Assembly: GCA_024236415.1 (NCBI GenBank)
Contig: JACKKN010000003.1
Coordinates: forward strand, 1-64,000
Direction: 5' to 3'
Length of the DNA: 64,000 bases
Source: Hyphomicrobiales bacterium
GTDB taxonomy: Bacteria > Pseudomonadota > Alphaproteobacteria > Rhodospirillales > JACKKN01
The notes under the pieces are model-generated. The model had not been told where the DNA came from. It searched no databases and saw nothing but the letters and a program-made list of their open reading frames with translations. The translations under genes and the position numbers were made by a program. The stretch's first letter is position 1; each line of letters opens with the position of its first letter. This document shows positions 9,023 to 17,588 of the stretch, piece after piece.

Positions 9023-9059
9023 CCTGGCGGTCGGCATAGACAGGGAACCCAAGGTGCAC

Positions 9060-9080
9060 AAAAGGTGCCAGGCACCTTTT
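9060..9080. repeat. solitary GGTGCC palindrome
   Basis: An exact further copy of the AAAGGTGCCAGGCACCTTT palindrome without a partner, about 95 bp before kynB. Confidence 0.8.
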
Positions 9081-9175
9081 GTGCGCAGGGGGAGGGCAGG
9101 GACGGACTCTTTTACGTCGATAAAATTTATAAATTTTATTATTTTCCATAAATTCCATCGAACCGAGGGGCATCC

Positions 9176-9802
9176 ATGGAGATCTGGGACATCAGTGCGC
9201 CGCTGGCGCCGGGCATCCCCACCTGGCCGGGGGACACCCCCTATGCCGAGGCGCGGACCTGGCTGCTGGAGGGGGACTGCCCCGTCAACGTGGCGCGCAT
9301 CACCCTCTCGACCCACACCGGCAGCCATGCCGACGCGCCCCTGCATTACGATCCCCGCGGCCTGCCCATGGGCGCCGTGGCCCTGGACGCCTACCTGGGC
9401 CCCTGCCGGGTGGTGGACGCCCGCCATGCCGGCGCCAGTGTGACCCTGGGGGACGTCGCCGGGGATCTGGGAGCCGTGCCGCCCAGGGTCCTGTTCCGCA
9501 CCTACGACCGCGCGCCGCTGGACGCCTGGGACCCCCGCTTCACGGCCCTGGACGCCGGGCTGGTCGACCACCTGGCGGCGCGCGGCTGCCGCCTGGTGGG
9601 CACCGACGCGCAATCCATCGACCCCCAGGATTCGAAGACCCTCGACGCCCACCACGCCGTGCGCCGGGGCGGCCTCGCCATCCTGGAGGGGCTGGTGCTG
9701 GACGCCGTGCCGGCCGGCGACTACGAGCTGATCGCCCTGCCGCTCAAGCTCGCCAACCTGGACGCGGCGCCGGTGCGCGCCGTGCTGAGGGCCCTGCCAT
9801 GA
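9176..9802 (+). CDS. kynB: kynurenine formamidase
   Basis: A 208-residue cyclase-family hydrolase that converts N-formyl-L-kynurenine to kynurenine and formate in tryptophan breakdown. The metal-binding motif HTGSHADAPLHY gives ligand candidates H47, H51, D53 and H57. WDISAPLAPGIPTWPGDTP is the typical KynB start, and GTDAQSIDPQDSK is the conserved central motif. Length matches the family (about 209). Its stop overlaps kynU by 4 nt (ATGA), and kynA follows, so the order kynB-kynU-kynA covers the first three steps of the pathway in one operon. Confidence 0.95.
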   Translation: MEIWDISAPLAPGIPTWPGDTPYAEARTWLLEGDCPVNVARITLSTHTGSHADAPLHYDPRGLPMGAVALDAYLGPCRVVDARHAGASVTLGDVAGDLGAVPPRVLFRTYDRAPLDAWDPRFTALDAGLVDHLAARGCRLVGTDAQSIDPQDSKTLDAHHAVRRGGLAILEGLVLDAVPAGDYELIALPLKLANLDAAPVRAVLRALP

Positions 9803-11049
9803 CCGCGCCCACTCCCATCACCCTCGACCACTGCCTGGCCCTGGACGCCGACGACCCCCTGGCCGGGTTCCGTGACCGCTTCCACCTGCCCGACGGGGTC
9901 ATCTACCTGGACGGCAACTCCCTGGGCCCCCTGCCGGCGGCCGTGCGCACCCGCCTGGAGCGGGTGGTGGAGGCGGAATGGGGGCGGGACCTGATCACCA
10001 GCTGGAACGTCCACGACTGGATCGGCCTGCCGGCCCGGGTCGGCGACAAGATCGCCCGCCTGGTGGGGGCGGCGCCGGGCTCGGTGGTCTGCGCCGACAG
10101 CACCTCGGTCAACCTGTTCAAGGCCCTGGCGGCGGCCCTGGACCTGCGCCCGGACCGCCGGGTGATCCTGTCCGACAGCGGCAACTTCCCCACCGACCTG
10201 TACGTGGCCCAGGGCCTGGTGCGCCTGCTGGACCGGGGCCACGAGCTGCGCCTGGTGGAACCCGAAGGGGTGGCCGATGCGCTCACCGACGACGTGGCGG
10301 TGCTGATGCTGACCCAGGTGGACTACCGCACCGGCCGCCTGCACCACATGGCCGACCTGACCCGCCGCGCCCACGGCGCCGGGGCCGTCACGCTGTGGGA
10401 CCTCAGCCACAGCGCCGGCGCCCTGCCCGTGGACCTGGCCGGGGCCGGCGCCGACCTGGCCGTGGGCTGCGGCTACAAGTACCTGAACGGCGGCCCGGGG
10501 GCGCCGGCCTTCCTGTACGTGGCGCCCAGGCTGCAGGACGCCGTGCGGCCGCCCCTGTCGGGCTGGATGGGCCACGAGGCGCCGTTCGCCTTCGACCTGG
10601 ACTACCGTCCCGCCGGCGGCATCGGGCGCAACCTGTGCGGCACCCCGCCGGTGCTGGGCATGACCGCCCTGGACGCGGCGCTGGACGTGATCCTGGACGC
10701 CGACATGGCCCAGATCCGCGCCAAGTCGCAGGCCCTTTGCGCCCTCTTCATCGACCTGGTGGAGCAGGAATGCCGCGGCCACGGCTTCACCCTGGCCTCG
10801 CCGGCGGACCCGGACGCCCGCGGCAGCCAGGTCTCGTTCCGCCACGCGCAGGGGTACCCGGTCATGGCAGCGCTGATCGCCAGCGGGGTCATCGGCGACT
10901 TCCGGGCGCCCGACCTGGTGCGCTTCGGCTTCACCCCCCTGTACCTGACCTTTTCCGACGTGTGGGACGCGGTGGCGGTCCTGCGCGGGATCATGGAGAC
11001 CCGCGCCTGGGACGCCCCCGAATATCACCGCCGCGCCGCCGTGACCTAG
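9799..11049 (+). CDS. kynU: kynureninase
   Basis: A 416-residue PLP-dependent enzyme cleaving kynurenine to anthranilate and alanine. The N-terminus VIYLDGNSLGPLP, the central VDYRTGRLHHM and DLSHSAGALPVDL (cofactor Asp and His), and the PLP lysine K227 in GCGYKYLNGGPGAPAF are all present. It starts inside the kynB stop (ATGA overlap) and is followed by kynA 10 bp downstream. Length is normal for bacterial KynU. Confidence 0.95.
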   Translation: MTAPTPITLDHCLALDADDPLAGFRDRFHLPDGVIYLDGNSLGPLPAAVRTRLERVVEAEWGRDLITSWNVHDWIGLPARVGDKIARLVGAAPGSVVCADSTSVNLFKALAAALDLRPDRRVILSDSGNFPTDLYVAQGLVRLLDRGHELRLVEPEGVADALTDDVAVLMLTQVDYRTGRLHHMADLTRRAHGAGAVTLWDLSHSAGALPVDLAGAGADLAVGCGYKYLNGGPGAPAFLYVAPRLQDAVRPPLSGWMGHEAPFAFDLDYRPAGGIGRNLCGTPPVLGMTALDAALDVILDADMAQIRAKSQALCALFIDLVEQECRGHGFTLASPADPDARGSQVSFRHAQGYPVMAALIASGVIGDFRAPDLVRFGFTPLYLTFSDVWDAVAVLRGIMETRAWDAPEYHRRAAVT

Positions 11050-11059
11050 GAGACCCGCC

Positions 11060-11893
11060 ATGACCGAACCCCTGACCCTGCCCGAGGGGGCGCACACCGA
11101 TTTCAAGGGCGCCATGAGCTATGGCGACTACCTGGACCTGGACACCATCCTGGCGGCCCAGCACCCACGCACGGACGAGCACGACGAGCTGTTGTTCGTC
11201 ATCATCCACCAGGCCAGCGAGCTGTGGATGAAGCTGGCGATCCACGAACTGCTGGCGGCGCGGGACCGGATCCGCGCCGGCCACCTGCGCCCGGCCTTCA
11301 AGATGCTGGCCCGGGTGGCCCAGATCCAGGGGCAACTGCTGCAGTCCTGGAGCGTGCTGTCGACCATGACCCCGGCCGACTACCTGCGGTTCCGCGACCA
11401 GTTGGGCCAGTCCTCGGGCTTCCAGTCGCACCAGTACCGGCGCATCGAGTACTTCCTGGGCAACAAGAACCCGGCCTTCCTGCGCCCGCACGAACACCGG
11501 CCCGAGATCCTGGCCACCCTGCGCGCCACCCTGGAGGCGCCCAGCCTGTACGACGAGGCCGTCCTGCTGCTGCACCGGCGCGGCTTCGCCATCGACGACG
11601 CGGTGGTGAACCGCGACTGGAGCCGCCGCCACACCGCCAACCCCTCGGTCCACGACGCCTGGCTGGCCGTGTACCGGGACACCGAGGCCCACTGGGACCT
11701 GTACGAGCTGGCCGAGAAGCTGGTGGACCTGGAGGATTCGTTCCAGCAGTGGCGCTTCCGCCACCTCAAGACCGTGGCCCGCATCATCGGCCACAAGCGC
11801 GGCACCGGCGGCACCACGGGGGTGGACTACCTGACCAAGGCGCTGGAATACCGCTTCTTCCCCGAACTCTGGGACCTGCGGACGGCCCTGTGA
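11060..11893 (+). CDS. kynA: tryptophan 2,3-dioxygenase
   Basis: A 277-residue heme dioxygenase that opens the indole ring of L-tryptophan to give N-formylkynurenine. Family signatures: MSYGDYLDLDTIL, DELLFVIIHQASELWMKL near the N-terminus, SGFQSHQYRRIEYFLGNK in the middle, and GHKRGTGGTTGVDYL before the C-terminus. Length is typical of bacterial enzymes. A ribosome-binding site (AGGAG) lies just after the kynU stop. Its own stop overlaps the GTG start of the regulator gene. Confidence 0.95.
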   Translation: MTEPLTLPEGAHTDFKGAMSYGDYLDLDTILAAQHPRTDEHDELLFVIIHQASELWMKLAIHELLAARDRIRAGHLRPAFKMLARVAQIQGQLLQSWSVLSTMTPADYLRFRDQLGQSSGFQSHQYRRIEYFLGNKNPAFLRPHEHRPEILATLRATLEAPSLYDEAVLLLHRRGFAIDDAVVNRDWSRRHTANPSVHDAWLAVYRDTEAHWDLYELAEKLVDLEDSFQQWRFRHLKTVARIIGHKRGTGGTTGVDYLTKALEYRFFPELWDLRTAL

Positions 11894-12621
11894 GCGAGTC
11901 CCGGCAGACCCGGGCCGAGGCCGCCTACGCCCTGCTGCGCGGCGAGATCCTGAACGGCAACCTGGCGCCGGGGGCGCGCCTGCGCGCCGCCGCCCTGCGC
12001 GCCGCCTACGGCCTGGGCCTGACCCCCATCCGCGAGGCCTGCGCCCGCCTGGCCGCCGAGCACCTGGTGGAGGCCCGCGGCCAGCGCGGCTTCGCCGTGG
12101 CCCCGGTCTCGGCCGCCGAACTGGGCGACCTGATCGACCTGCGCCGGCACCTGGAGACGGCGGCCCTGGAGCGGGCCATCGCGCGGGGCGGCGACGCCTG
12201 GGAGGAGGGCCTGGTGGCTGCCTTCCACGCCCTGGCCAAGGTGCCCGTGCCCCGGGCCGGGGACCAGGCCGAGGCCACCGCCGCCTGGGAGCGCGCCCAC
12301 AACCGCTTCCACGGCGCCCTCATCGGCCCCGGCGGCTCGCCGTGGATGTCGCGGGTGCGGGCCCAGCTCGACGACCAGATGGCGCGCTACCGCCGCCTGC
12401 TGATGTTCCAGACCGCCGGTGCCGGCAACCGCCTGGCGGCCGAGATCCTGGCCGCCCACGCCGAGCTGCTGCACCAGGCCCTGTCCCCGGCCGAGCACCG
12501 GGCCATCATGGCCGCGGCGCTGGACCGCGACGCGGCCCGGGCCTGCGACCTCATGTCCACCCACCTGCGCCGCACGGCGCACCTGTTCGCGCTGCTGGGC
12601 GAGGCGGTGCTGGCGGCGTGA
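11890..12621 (+). CDS. GntR-family transcriptional regulator (FadR/FCD subfamily)
   Basis: A 243-residue regulator. The winged-helix DNA-binding domain spans about residues 8-72 (AYALLRGEILNGNLAPGARL, then LRAAYGLGLTPIREACARL), and an all-helical FCD ligand domain occupies the rest. It starts at GTG 11890, sharing GTGA with the kynA stop, so it is translationally coupled to the kyn operon. The position suggests control of tryptophan catabolism by a pathway metabolite. Lrp-type KynR is the better known regulator of kyn genes, so the FCD type here is worth note. Effector unknown. Confidence 0.85.
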   Translation: MSESRQTRAEAAYALLRGEILNGNLAPGARLRAAALRAAYGLGLTPIREACARLAAEHLVEARGQRGFAVAPVSAAELGDLIDLRRHLETAALERAIARGGDAWEEGLVAAFHALAKVPVPRAGDQAEATAAWERAHNRFHGALIGPGGSPWMSRVRAQLDDQMARYRRLLMFQTAGAGNRLAAEILAAHAELLHQALSPAEHRAIMAAALDRDAARACDLMSTHLRRTAHLFALLGEAVLAA

Positions 12622-12712
12622 GCGGGCCCGCCTTGCACCGCCCCTGGCGCGGGGGTACGCTCGGTCCAATGTACAAGGGCAACGACCCGCACACCGGGGA
12701 CCGGGAGGCACC

Positions 12713-14104
12713 ATGTCCGACAAATGGGGTAAGGCCGACGACGCGCTGATCCAGGAGCTGCGCGCCATCGTCGGCGGCGAGCGCCTGTCCACCTCGGCCG
12801 CCGTGCGCGAGCAGCACGGCACCGACCTGAGCTACCACGAACCGCAGCCGCCCGACGTGGTGGTTTTCGCCGCCTCGACCGAGGAGGTGTCGGCCATCGT
12901 CAAGGCCTGCGCCGCGCGCCGGGTGCCGGTGATCCCCTTCGGCACCGGCACCTCGCTGGAGGGCCACGTGGGCGCCCTGCACGGCGGCGTTTCCGTCGAC
13001 GTCATGCAGATGAACCAGATCCTGGCCGTGAACGCCGAGGACATGGATGTGACCGTGCAGCCCGGCGTCACGCGCAAGCAGCTCAACGAATACCTGCGCG
13101 ACACCGGCCTCTTTTTCCCCGTCGACCCGGGCGCCGACGCGTCCCTGGGCGGCATGGTGGCGACCCGCGCCTCGGGCACCAATGCCGTGCGCTACGGCAC
13201 CATGCGCGAGCTGGTGCTGAGCCTGACCGTGGTGCTGCCCGACGGGCGCATCGTGCGCACGGCGCGGCGCGCCCGCAAGTCGGCGGCGGGCTACGACCTG
13301 ACCCGCCTGTTCGTGGGCTCGGAGGGGACGCTGGGGGTCATCACCGAGGTCACCCTGCGCCTGTTCGGCATCCCCGAATCCATCATGTCGGCCGTGGTCT
13401 CCTTCCCGGACCTGGAAGGGGCGGTCAGCTCGGTGATCCTGACCATCCAGTCGGGCATCCCCATCGCCCGCATCGAACTGCTGGACGAGGTCCAGATGGA
13501 CGCCATCAACCGCTATTCGGGCCTGGACTACCCGGTGCAGCCGACCCTGTTCCTGGAGTTCCACGGCACCCAGGCCGGGGTGCGCGAGCAGGTGGAGATG
13601 GTCGAGGCCATCTGCGGCGACCTGGGGGGCTCGCACTTCCAGTGGGCCGAGAAGCTGGAGGACCGCAACAAGCTGTGGCAGGCGCGCCACGACGCCGCCT
13701 ATGCCTGCATGGCCCTGCGGCCCGGGACCAAGGCCATCGCCACCGACGTCTGCGTGCCCATCTCGCGCCTGGCCGAATGCATCCTGGAAACCAAGAAGGA
13801 CATCCAGGACTCGGGCCTGCTGGCGCCCATCGTCGGCCACGTGGGCGACGGCAACTTCCACCTGGTGTTCCTGGTCGACCCCGAGAACCCCGACGAGATG
13901 GCCCGGGCCACCGCCGTCAACGACCGCATGGTCATGCGGGCGCTGGCCATGGACGGCACCTGCACCGGCGAGCACGGGGTGGGCGTGGGCAAGATGAAGT
14001 TCCTGACCGCCGAGCACGGCGACGCGCTGAGCGTCATGCGCGCCGTCAAGGCGGCCATCGACCCCGACAACATCATGAACCCGGGCAAGATCGTCAGCGC
14101 CTGA
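12713..14104 (+). CDS. FAD-linked D-2-hydroxyacid (D-lactate/glycolate) dehydrogenase
   Basis: A 463-residue flavoprotein of the FAD_binding_4 / FAD-oxidase C family. The FAD domain contains VPVIPFGTGTSLEGHV, DPGADASLGGMVATRASGT and VGSEGTLGVITEVTLRL. The C-terminal substrate domain carries GHVGDGNFHLVF and the closing CTGEHGVGVGKM and NPGKI motifs. The family oxidises D-lactate, glycolate or 2-hydroxyglutarate and passes electrons to the respiratory chain. Which substrate is used here cannot be told. Start at 12713 follows GGGAGG. Apparently monocistronic. Confidence 0.88.
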   Translation: MSDKWGKADDALIQELRAIVGGERLSTSAAVREQHGTDLSYHEPQPPDVVVFAASTEEVSAIVKACAARRVPVIPFGTGTSLEGHVGALHGGVSVDVMQMNQILAVNAEDMDVTVQPGVTRKQLNEYLRDTGLFFPVDPGADASLGGMVATRASGTNAVRYGTMRELVLSLTVVLPDGRIVRTARRARKSAAGYDLTRLFVGSEGTLGVITEVTLRLFGIPESIMSAVVSFPDLEGAVSSVILTIQSGIPIARIELLDEVQMDAINRYSGLDYPVQPTLFLEFHGTQAGVREQVEMVEAICGDLGGSHFQWAEKLEDRNKLWQARHDAAYACMALRPGTKAIATDVCVPISRLAECILETKKDIQDSGLLAPIVGHVGDGNFHLVFLVDPENPDEMARATAVNDRMVMRALAMDGTCTGEHGVGVGKMKFLTAEHGDALSVMRAVKAAIDPDNIMNPGKIVSA

Positions 14105-14246
14105 CCGGCGGCGTCCTTTGGCGGCCGGAATCCCCTTGACGGGGCCGGCCCGGTCGCCTAAAAAACGCCGTCCCGGGGCCGCCCACGGCGCTCCGGCTCT
14201 TATTTTTTCGCCCGTTTCCGGGCGCCGAAGGCGAAGGAAGAGAACC

Positions 14247-14540
14247 ATGTCCAAGCGGTGCGACCTGACCGGCCGGGGCGTGCAGACCGGCAACAACGTC
14301 AGCCACGCCCACAACAAGACGCGGCGCCGGTTCCTGCCCAACCTGCAGGAGACCTCGATCCTGAGCGACGCCCTGGGCACCACGGTGCGCCTGCGCGTCT
14401 GCGCCCGCACCCTGCGCTCCATCGAGCACAAGGGCGGCCTGGATTCGTTCCTGCTGAACACCCGGGACGCCAACCTGACCGAGACCGGCGTGCGCCTGAA
14501 GAAGCGCGTCCGCAAGGCCCTGGACGCCCAGGCCGCCTGA
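14247..14540 (+). CDS. rpmB: 50S ribosomal protein L28
   Basis: A 97-residue ribosomal protein of the large subunit. The N-terminus MSKRCDLTGRGVQTGNNVSH is diagnostic. The length and the ending (VRKALDAQAA) match the slightly long alphaproteobacterial L28. AAGGAAGAG gives a good ribosome-binding site, and a strong intrinsic terminator follows the stop codon. Monocistronic. Confidence 0.97.
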   Translation: MSKRCDLTGRGVQTGNNVSHAHNKTRRRFLPNLQETSILSDALGTTVRLRVCARTLRSIEHKGGLDSFLLNTRDANLTETGVRLKKRVRKALDAQAA

Positions 14541-14569
14541 CCCGGCTTCCCGGTTTCCCGATCGAACGA

Positions 14570-14591
14570 GGCCCGCGACGCGGGCCTTTTT
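14570..14591 (+). terminator. rho-independent terminator of rpmB
   Basis: Perfect 7-bp stem GGCCCGC / GCGGGCC with a GAC loop, followed by five T residues. Confidence 0.9.
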
Positions 14592-14631
14592 CATGTCCGC
14601 GCCATCCCCTTCAGGTGACGGAAAACCGGCC

Positions 14632-14757
14632 CGTCGCCCCCGCGCAGGCGGGGGCCCACTCCGTCGACCTCGCCGGCGGCGGATCTGGCCCGGGTTGGCT
14701 GCCGCCCGTCACCCCTTCACGAAGACGGAATGGGTTCCCGCCTGCGCGGGAACGACG
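14632..14757. repeat. inverted pair of GCGGG-type palindromes
   Basis: Unit 14632-14665 and unit 14724-14757 are about 34 bp each, themselves palindromic (core CCCGCCTGCGCGGG), and close to reverse complements of each other. About 58 bp separate them. They lie between the rpmB terminator and the convergent NicO gene. A related pair occurs at 63327-63476. Confidence 0.8.
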
Positions 14758-14784
14758 AACAGGTCTGTGGGATGGCGCGGACCC

Positions 14785-15795
14785 CTACCGCAGCGGGTGC
14801 GGCTGCCCGCCGGCGGCCAGGAACAGGACCGCGCCCAGGGCGGCGATGAGGAGGCCGCCCAGGACCGCCAGCAGGTTGCCGGCCAGGGCGGCGCGGCGGT
14901 CGTCCAGCCGCACCACCAGGGCCGGCAGGGCACGGGCGTAGCGCACGCCGGCCGCCAGCACCGAGATGGTGCTGGCGGTGCCCGCCGACATGGCCAGCAC
15001 GGCGGCCAGGCCGGCCAGGCGCTGGTGCATGGATTCGGCGATCAGCAGCACCAGGAAGGCGCCGCTGCAGGGCCGCAGGCCGATGGACAGGACGATGGGG
15101 ACGGCGGCGCGCAGGCTGCCGGCGCGGCGCATCTGTTCCAGGGTCGGGCCGTGGTCGTGGCCGCAGTGGTCGCCCTGGGCATGGCCGTGGGCATGGTCGT
15201 GCCCGTGGCCGTGTTCGTGACCATGGGGCGCCATCCGCCCGCGCCACAGGCGCAGCCCGCCGCGCCCGGCCAGCCACAGGCCGGCCAGGGCCACCAGGGC
15301 GAAGCTGGCCGTCTCCAGGGTGCCCACGGCGCCGCCGGCGTCGCGCCGCGACCAGCCCAGCAGGGACACCAGCCCCAGCACCAGGATGACGGCCGTTAGG
15401 CCCTGGACCATGCTCGACGCCCAGGTCAGGCCCAGGCCCCGGCGCAGGTCGGCGCCCTGGGTCAGGATGTAGGTGGAGATCACCGCCTTGCCGTGCCCCG
15501 GCCCGGCGGCGTGGAACACGCCGTACAGGAAGCTGACCACCACCAGGGTCCAGGCCGCGGCCCAGGAATCGGCGCGGCGCAGGCCGCGCACGGCGGCCGC
15601 CAGGTCGCGCTGCAGGTCGCGCTGCTGGCGGCGCACGAACGTCAGGGTGCGCTGCCACGGGCCGGGCTCAGCGGCGGCGGCATCGGGGGCCTGCGTGGCG
15701 GCCGGGCGGGGCAGGGCCGCCTGGGCCGCCGCCGGTGGCGCCAGGGCGGCCAGGACGGCGGCCAGCGCCAGGGCGAACAACAGCACCCGGCTCAT
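14785..15795 (-). CDS. NicO-family metal permease
   Basis: A 336-residue membrane protein of the NicO/RcnA nickel-cobalt transporter family. It has a signal-like N-terminus, a periplasmic linker (about residues 25-80), and then six or so membrane segments. The family motif is HAAGPGHGKA in the first core helix, matched later by IGLRPCSGAFLVLL. A cytoplasmic His-rich loop lies at about residues 195-220 (GHEHGHGHDHAHGHAQ). It overlaps the DUF1007 gene by 4 nt. The DUF1007-NicO pair beside znuA and a Zur box suggests zinc handling here rather than nickel or cobalt, which is an inference from context. Confidence 0.8.
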   Translation of the reverse strand: MSRVLLFALALAAVLAALAPPAAAQAALPRPAATQAPDAAAAEPGPWQRTLTFVRRQQRDLQRDLAAAVRGLRRADSWAAAWTLVVVSFLYGVFHAAGPGHGKAVISTYILTQGADLRRGLGLTWASSMVQGLTAVILVLGLVSLLGWSRRDAGGAVGTLETASFALVALAGLWLAGRGGLRLWRGRMAPHGHEHGHGHDHAHGHAQGDHCGHDHGPTLEQMRRAGSLRAAVPIVLSIGLRPCSGAFLVLLIAESMHQRLAGLAAVLAMSAGTASTISVLAAGVRYARALPALVVRLDDRRAALAGNLLAVLGGLLIAALGAVLFLAAGGQPHPLR

Positions 15796-16439
15796 TTGCA
15801 GGCCACGTGCACGGTCTGGGCGAACAGGGAACCGAAGCCGTCCTCGGCGGTCTGGTTGCGGTCCAGGGCCGCGGCCAGGGTGGTCTGTTCGACCGTGGGG
15901 TTGGGCTCCTCGATGCGGGCCGCGCAGCCGGCGGCCCCGGCCCCGGCGAGGGTCACCGGGCGCGCCTTCGCGTGCACCACCTCGATGTAGTACGACGGGT
16001 CGTAGGCGGCGTAGGTGAAGGGCACCTTGCGCGGGTCCACGGGGGCCGTGAAGGGCAGGGTGAAGGTGATGATGAAGCGGCCGTCGCGCAGGTCGGAATC
16101 ATAGGTCGCGACCTTGCCGTAGGGCACCCTCTCGCCGCCGGCATGGACGAACACGAAGTAGCGGTATTCGGCCAGGTCCACCATGGTCTGGTCCACCAGC
16201 TTGCGCAGCATGCGCCGGTCGCCCTTGCCGTCGCCGTCGGGGTCGATCTCCTCGGCCACGTAGATGGAGTAGAACTCGTCGAAGGCCCAGTGGACGTCCA
16301 TCCCCGTGATGCGGCCGGCGTCATCGAAGCGCAGGGTGGCGCGCATGTCGATCCACACGTGGGGGTGGGCGGCCGCCGGGCCGGCGGCGAGGGCCGCCAG
16401 CAGGGCGAGGCCGGCGAGGAGGCGGGGTTTCCGGGGCAC
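15792..16439 (-). CDS. DUF1007 family exported protein
   Basis: A 215-residue protein with a signal peptide (cleavage near residue 24, GPAAA-HPHVWIDM). The mature N-terminus HPHVWIDMRATL is the DUF1007 hallmark and would place a His-x-His metal site at the very start of the mature protein. GTG start. DUF1007 proteins are periplasmic partners of NicO-type permeases, and the downstream gene is exactly that, overlapping by 4 nt. It lies 68 bp below znuA in the same direction, so Zur could control it. Biochemical role unproven. Confidence 0.8.
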   Translation of the reverse strand: MPRKPRLLAGLALLAALAAGPAAAHPHVWIDMRATLRFDDAGRITGMDVHWAFDEFYSIYVAEEIDPDGDGKGDRRMLRKLVDQTMVDLAEYRYFVFVHAGGERVPYGKVATYDSDLRDGRFIITFTLPFTAPVDPRKVPFTYAAYDPSYYIEVVHAKARPVTLAGAGAAGCAARIEEPNPTVEQTTLAAALDRNQTAEDGFGSLFAQTVHVACK

Positions 16440-16444
16440 GTCGT

Positions 16445-16478
16445 CAATCCGGGGCAGGGGTGTGTTGCCCCAGGATTG
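16445..16478 (-). terminator. hairpin between znuA and the DUF1007 gene
   Basis: Arms CAATCCGGGGCA and TGCCCC(A)GGATTG, with one bulged A and a 9-nt loop. No T tract follows on either strand. It may act as an attenuator or RNA-stability element rather than a full terminator. Confidence 0.4.
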
Positions 16479-16507
16479 GCGGGCCGGCCGGCCCTGTCAA
16501 GCGGCGG

Positions 16508-17539
16508 TCACTTGAGGCAGGCGGCCAGGGCCTTAGCCAGGGACCGCAGCAGGGCCGGATAGTGGCCCGGACCCTCGGCGATGTGGCTGCCCAGGGGGTC
16601 CAGCACCCCCGTGCGCACGTCGGTGCCCTCGATCAGGGTATGCACCAGGCGGTCGTCGAACTGGGGCTCGGCGAACAGGCAGACGGCGCCCGACTCGACC
16701 AGTTTCGCGCGAATCTCGCGCACCCGCCGGGCGCCCGGCTTGCGCGCGTCGCTGAGCGACACGGAACCCACGGCATGGGTGCCGAAATGGCGCTCGAAGT
16801 ACTGGTAGGCGTCGTGGAACACGACGTAGGGGCGGTCGGCCACGGGGCCCAGGTCCCGGGCCGCGTCGGCGGCGGCGGCGTCCACGGCGGCGGCGGCGCG
16901 GGCGGCATTGGCCCGGTAGGTGGCGGCCCGCTCCGGGTCCAGGCCGGCCAGGGTTTCGGCGATGGCGGCCAGCAGCGCCTTGGCGTTGGCCGGCGACAGC
17001 CACAGGTGCGGATCCTCGCCGTGGTGGCCGTGGTCGTCGTGGTCCTTGTGTTCTGCGTGTTCCGCGTGCTTCTCATGCTTCTCGTGTTCCGCATGTTTCT
17101 CGTGCTCGTCGTGGCCGTGCTCGTCGTGGCCATGCACGTGGGCCTCCCAGGGGCCGCCTTCGCGGGCGGGCAGGACGGTCACGCCCTTGACCTCCTCGGC
17201 GGCCACCACCACGGCCCGGCTGGCCAGGGCGGCGATGGGATGCTCCAGGAAGGCCTCCAGCGAGTCGCCGATCCAGAACACGGCGGCGGCCCCGTCCAGG
17301 GCCCGGGCGTCGGACGGCTTCAGCGTGTAGTCGTGGGGCGAGGCCTGGCGCGGCACCAGCAGGTGGGGGGTGCCGACCCCGTCCATGACCGCCGCCACCA
17401 GGGAGTGCAGGGGGGCGATGCTGGCCACCACCCGGGGCGGCTCGGCGGCCCGTGCCGGGGCGGCCAGGGCCAGGACGGCGCCAGCGAAGAGAAGGGGGGC
17501 GAAGAGAAGGGGGACGAGAAGGGCGGCGCGGGCTTTCAT
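16508..17539 (-). CDS. znuA: zinc ABC transporter substrate-binding protein
   Basis: A 343-residue periplasmic zinc-binding protein of the cluster A-I family. Signal peptide to about residue 31. Core motifs are VVASIAPLHSLVAAVM, RQASPHDYTLKPSDARAL (first His ligand), DPHLWLSPANAK (second His), FHDAYQYFERHFG (third His) and FAEPQFD. Between the first two ligands lies a very His-rich loop (about 17 His in roughly 45 residues) typical of ZnuA. The ATG at 17539 begins the signal peptide; an upstream frame extension lacks support. Divergent from zur across a clear Zur box. Confidence 0.95.
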   Translation of the reverse strand: MKARAALLVPLLFAPLLFAGAVLALAAPARAAEPPRVVASIAPLHSLVAAVMDGVGTPHLLVPRQASPHDYTLKPSDARALDGAAAVFWIGDSLEAFLEHPIAALASRAVVVAAEEVKGVTVLPAREGGPWEAHVHGHDEHGHDEHEKHAEHEKHEKHAEHAEHKDHDDHGHHGEDPHLWLSPANAKALLAAIAETLAGLDPERAATYRANAARAAAAVDAAAADAARDLGPVADRPYVVFHDAYQYFERHFGTHAVGSVSLSDARKPGARRVREIRAKLVESGAVCLFAEPQFDDRLVHTLIEGTDVRTGVLDPLGSHIAEGPGHYPALLRSLAKALAACLK

Positions 17540-17588
17540 GGCGGGCTCCGGGGTCCGGGGGTGGGCGACGGCGGCGAGCATAGTTTTT

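Larger units (their letters stand above)
8751..9175. repeat. intergenic cluster of dispersed palindromic repeats
   Basis: This 425-bp gap between the dihydroorotase gene and kynB holds no supported gene. It contains a pair of GGTGCC-type palindromes (8781-8801 and 8835-8855) followed by half copies. Next comes an inverted pair of CCCGG-type palindromes (8934-8965 and 8992-9022), and then one solitary GGTGCC palindrome (9060-9080). The last 60 bp (TTTATAAATTTTATTATTTT region) are AT-rich and probably hold the kynB promoter. Confidence 0.85.

Noticed and set aside
8808..9173. Short open frames through the repeat cluster before kynB
   Set aside because: They translate the palindromic repeats themselves and lack ribosome-binding sites; such peptides recur wherever these repeats lie.
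14717..14784. C-terminal extension reading FPRRREPIPS past the NicO stop
   Set aside because: This is the translated GCGGG palindrome, in a different frame from the NicO gene.
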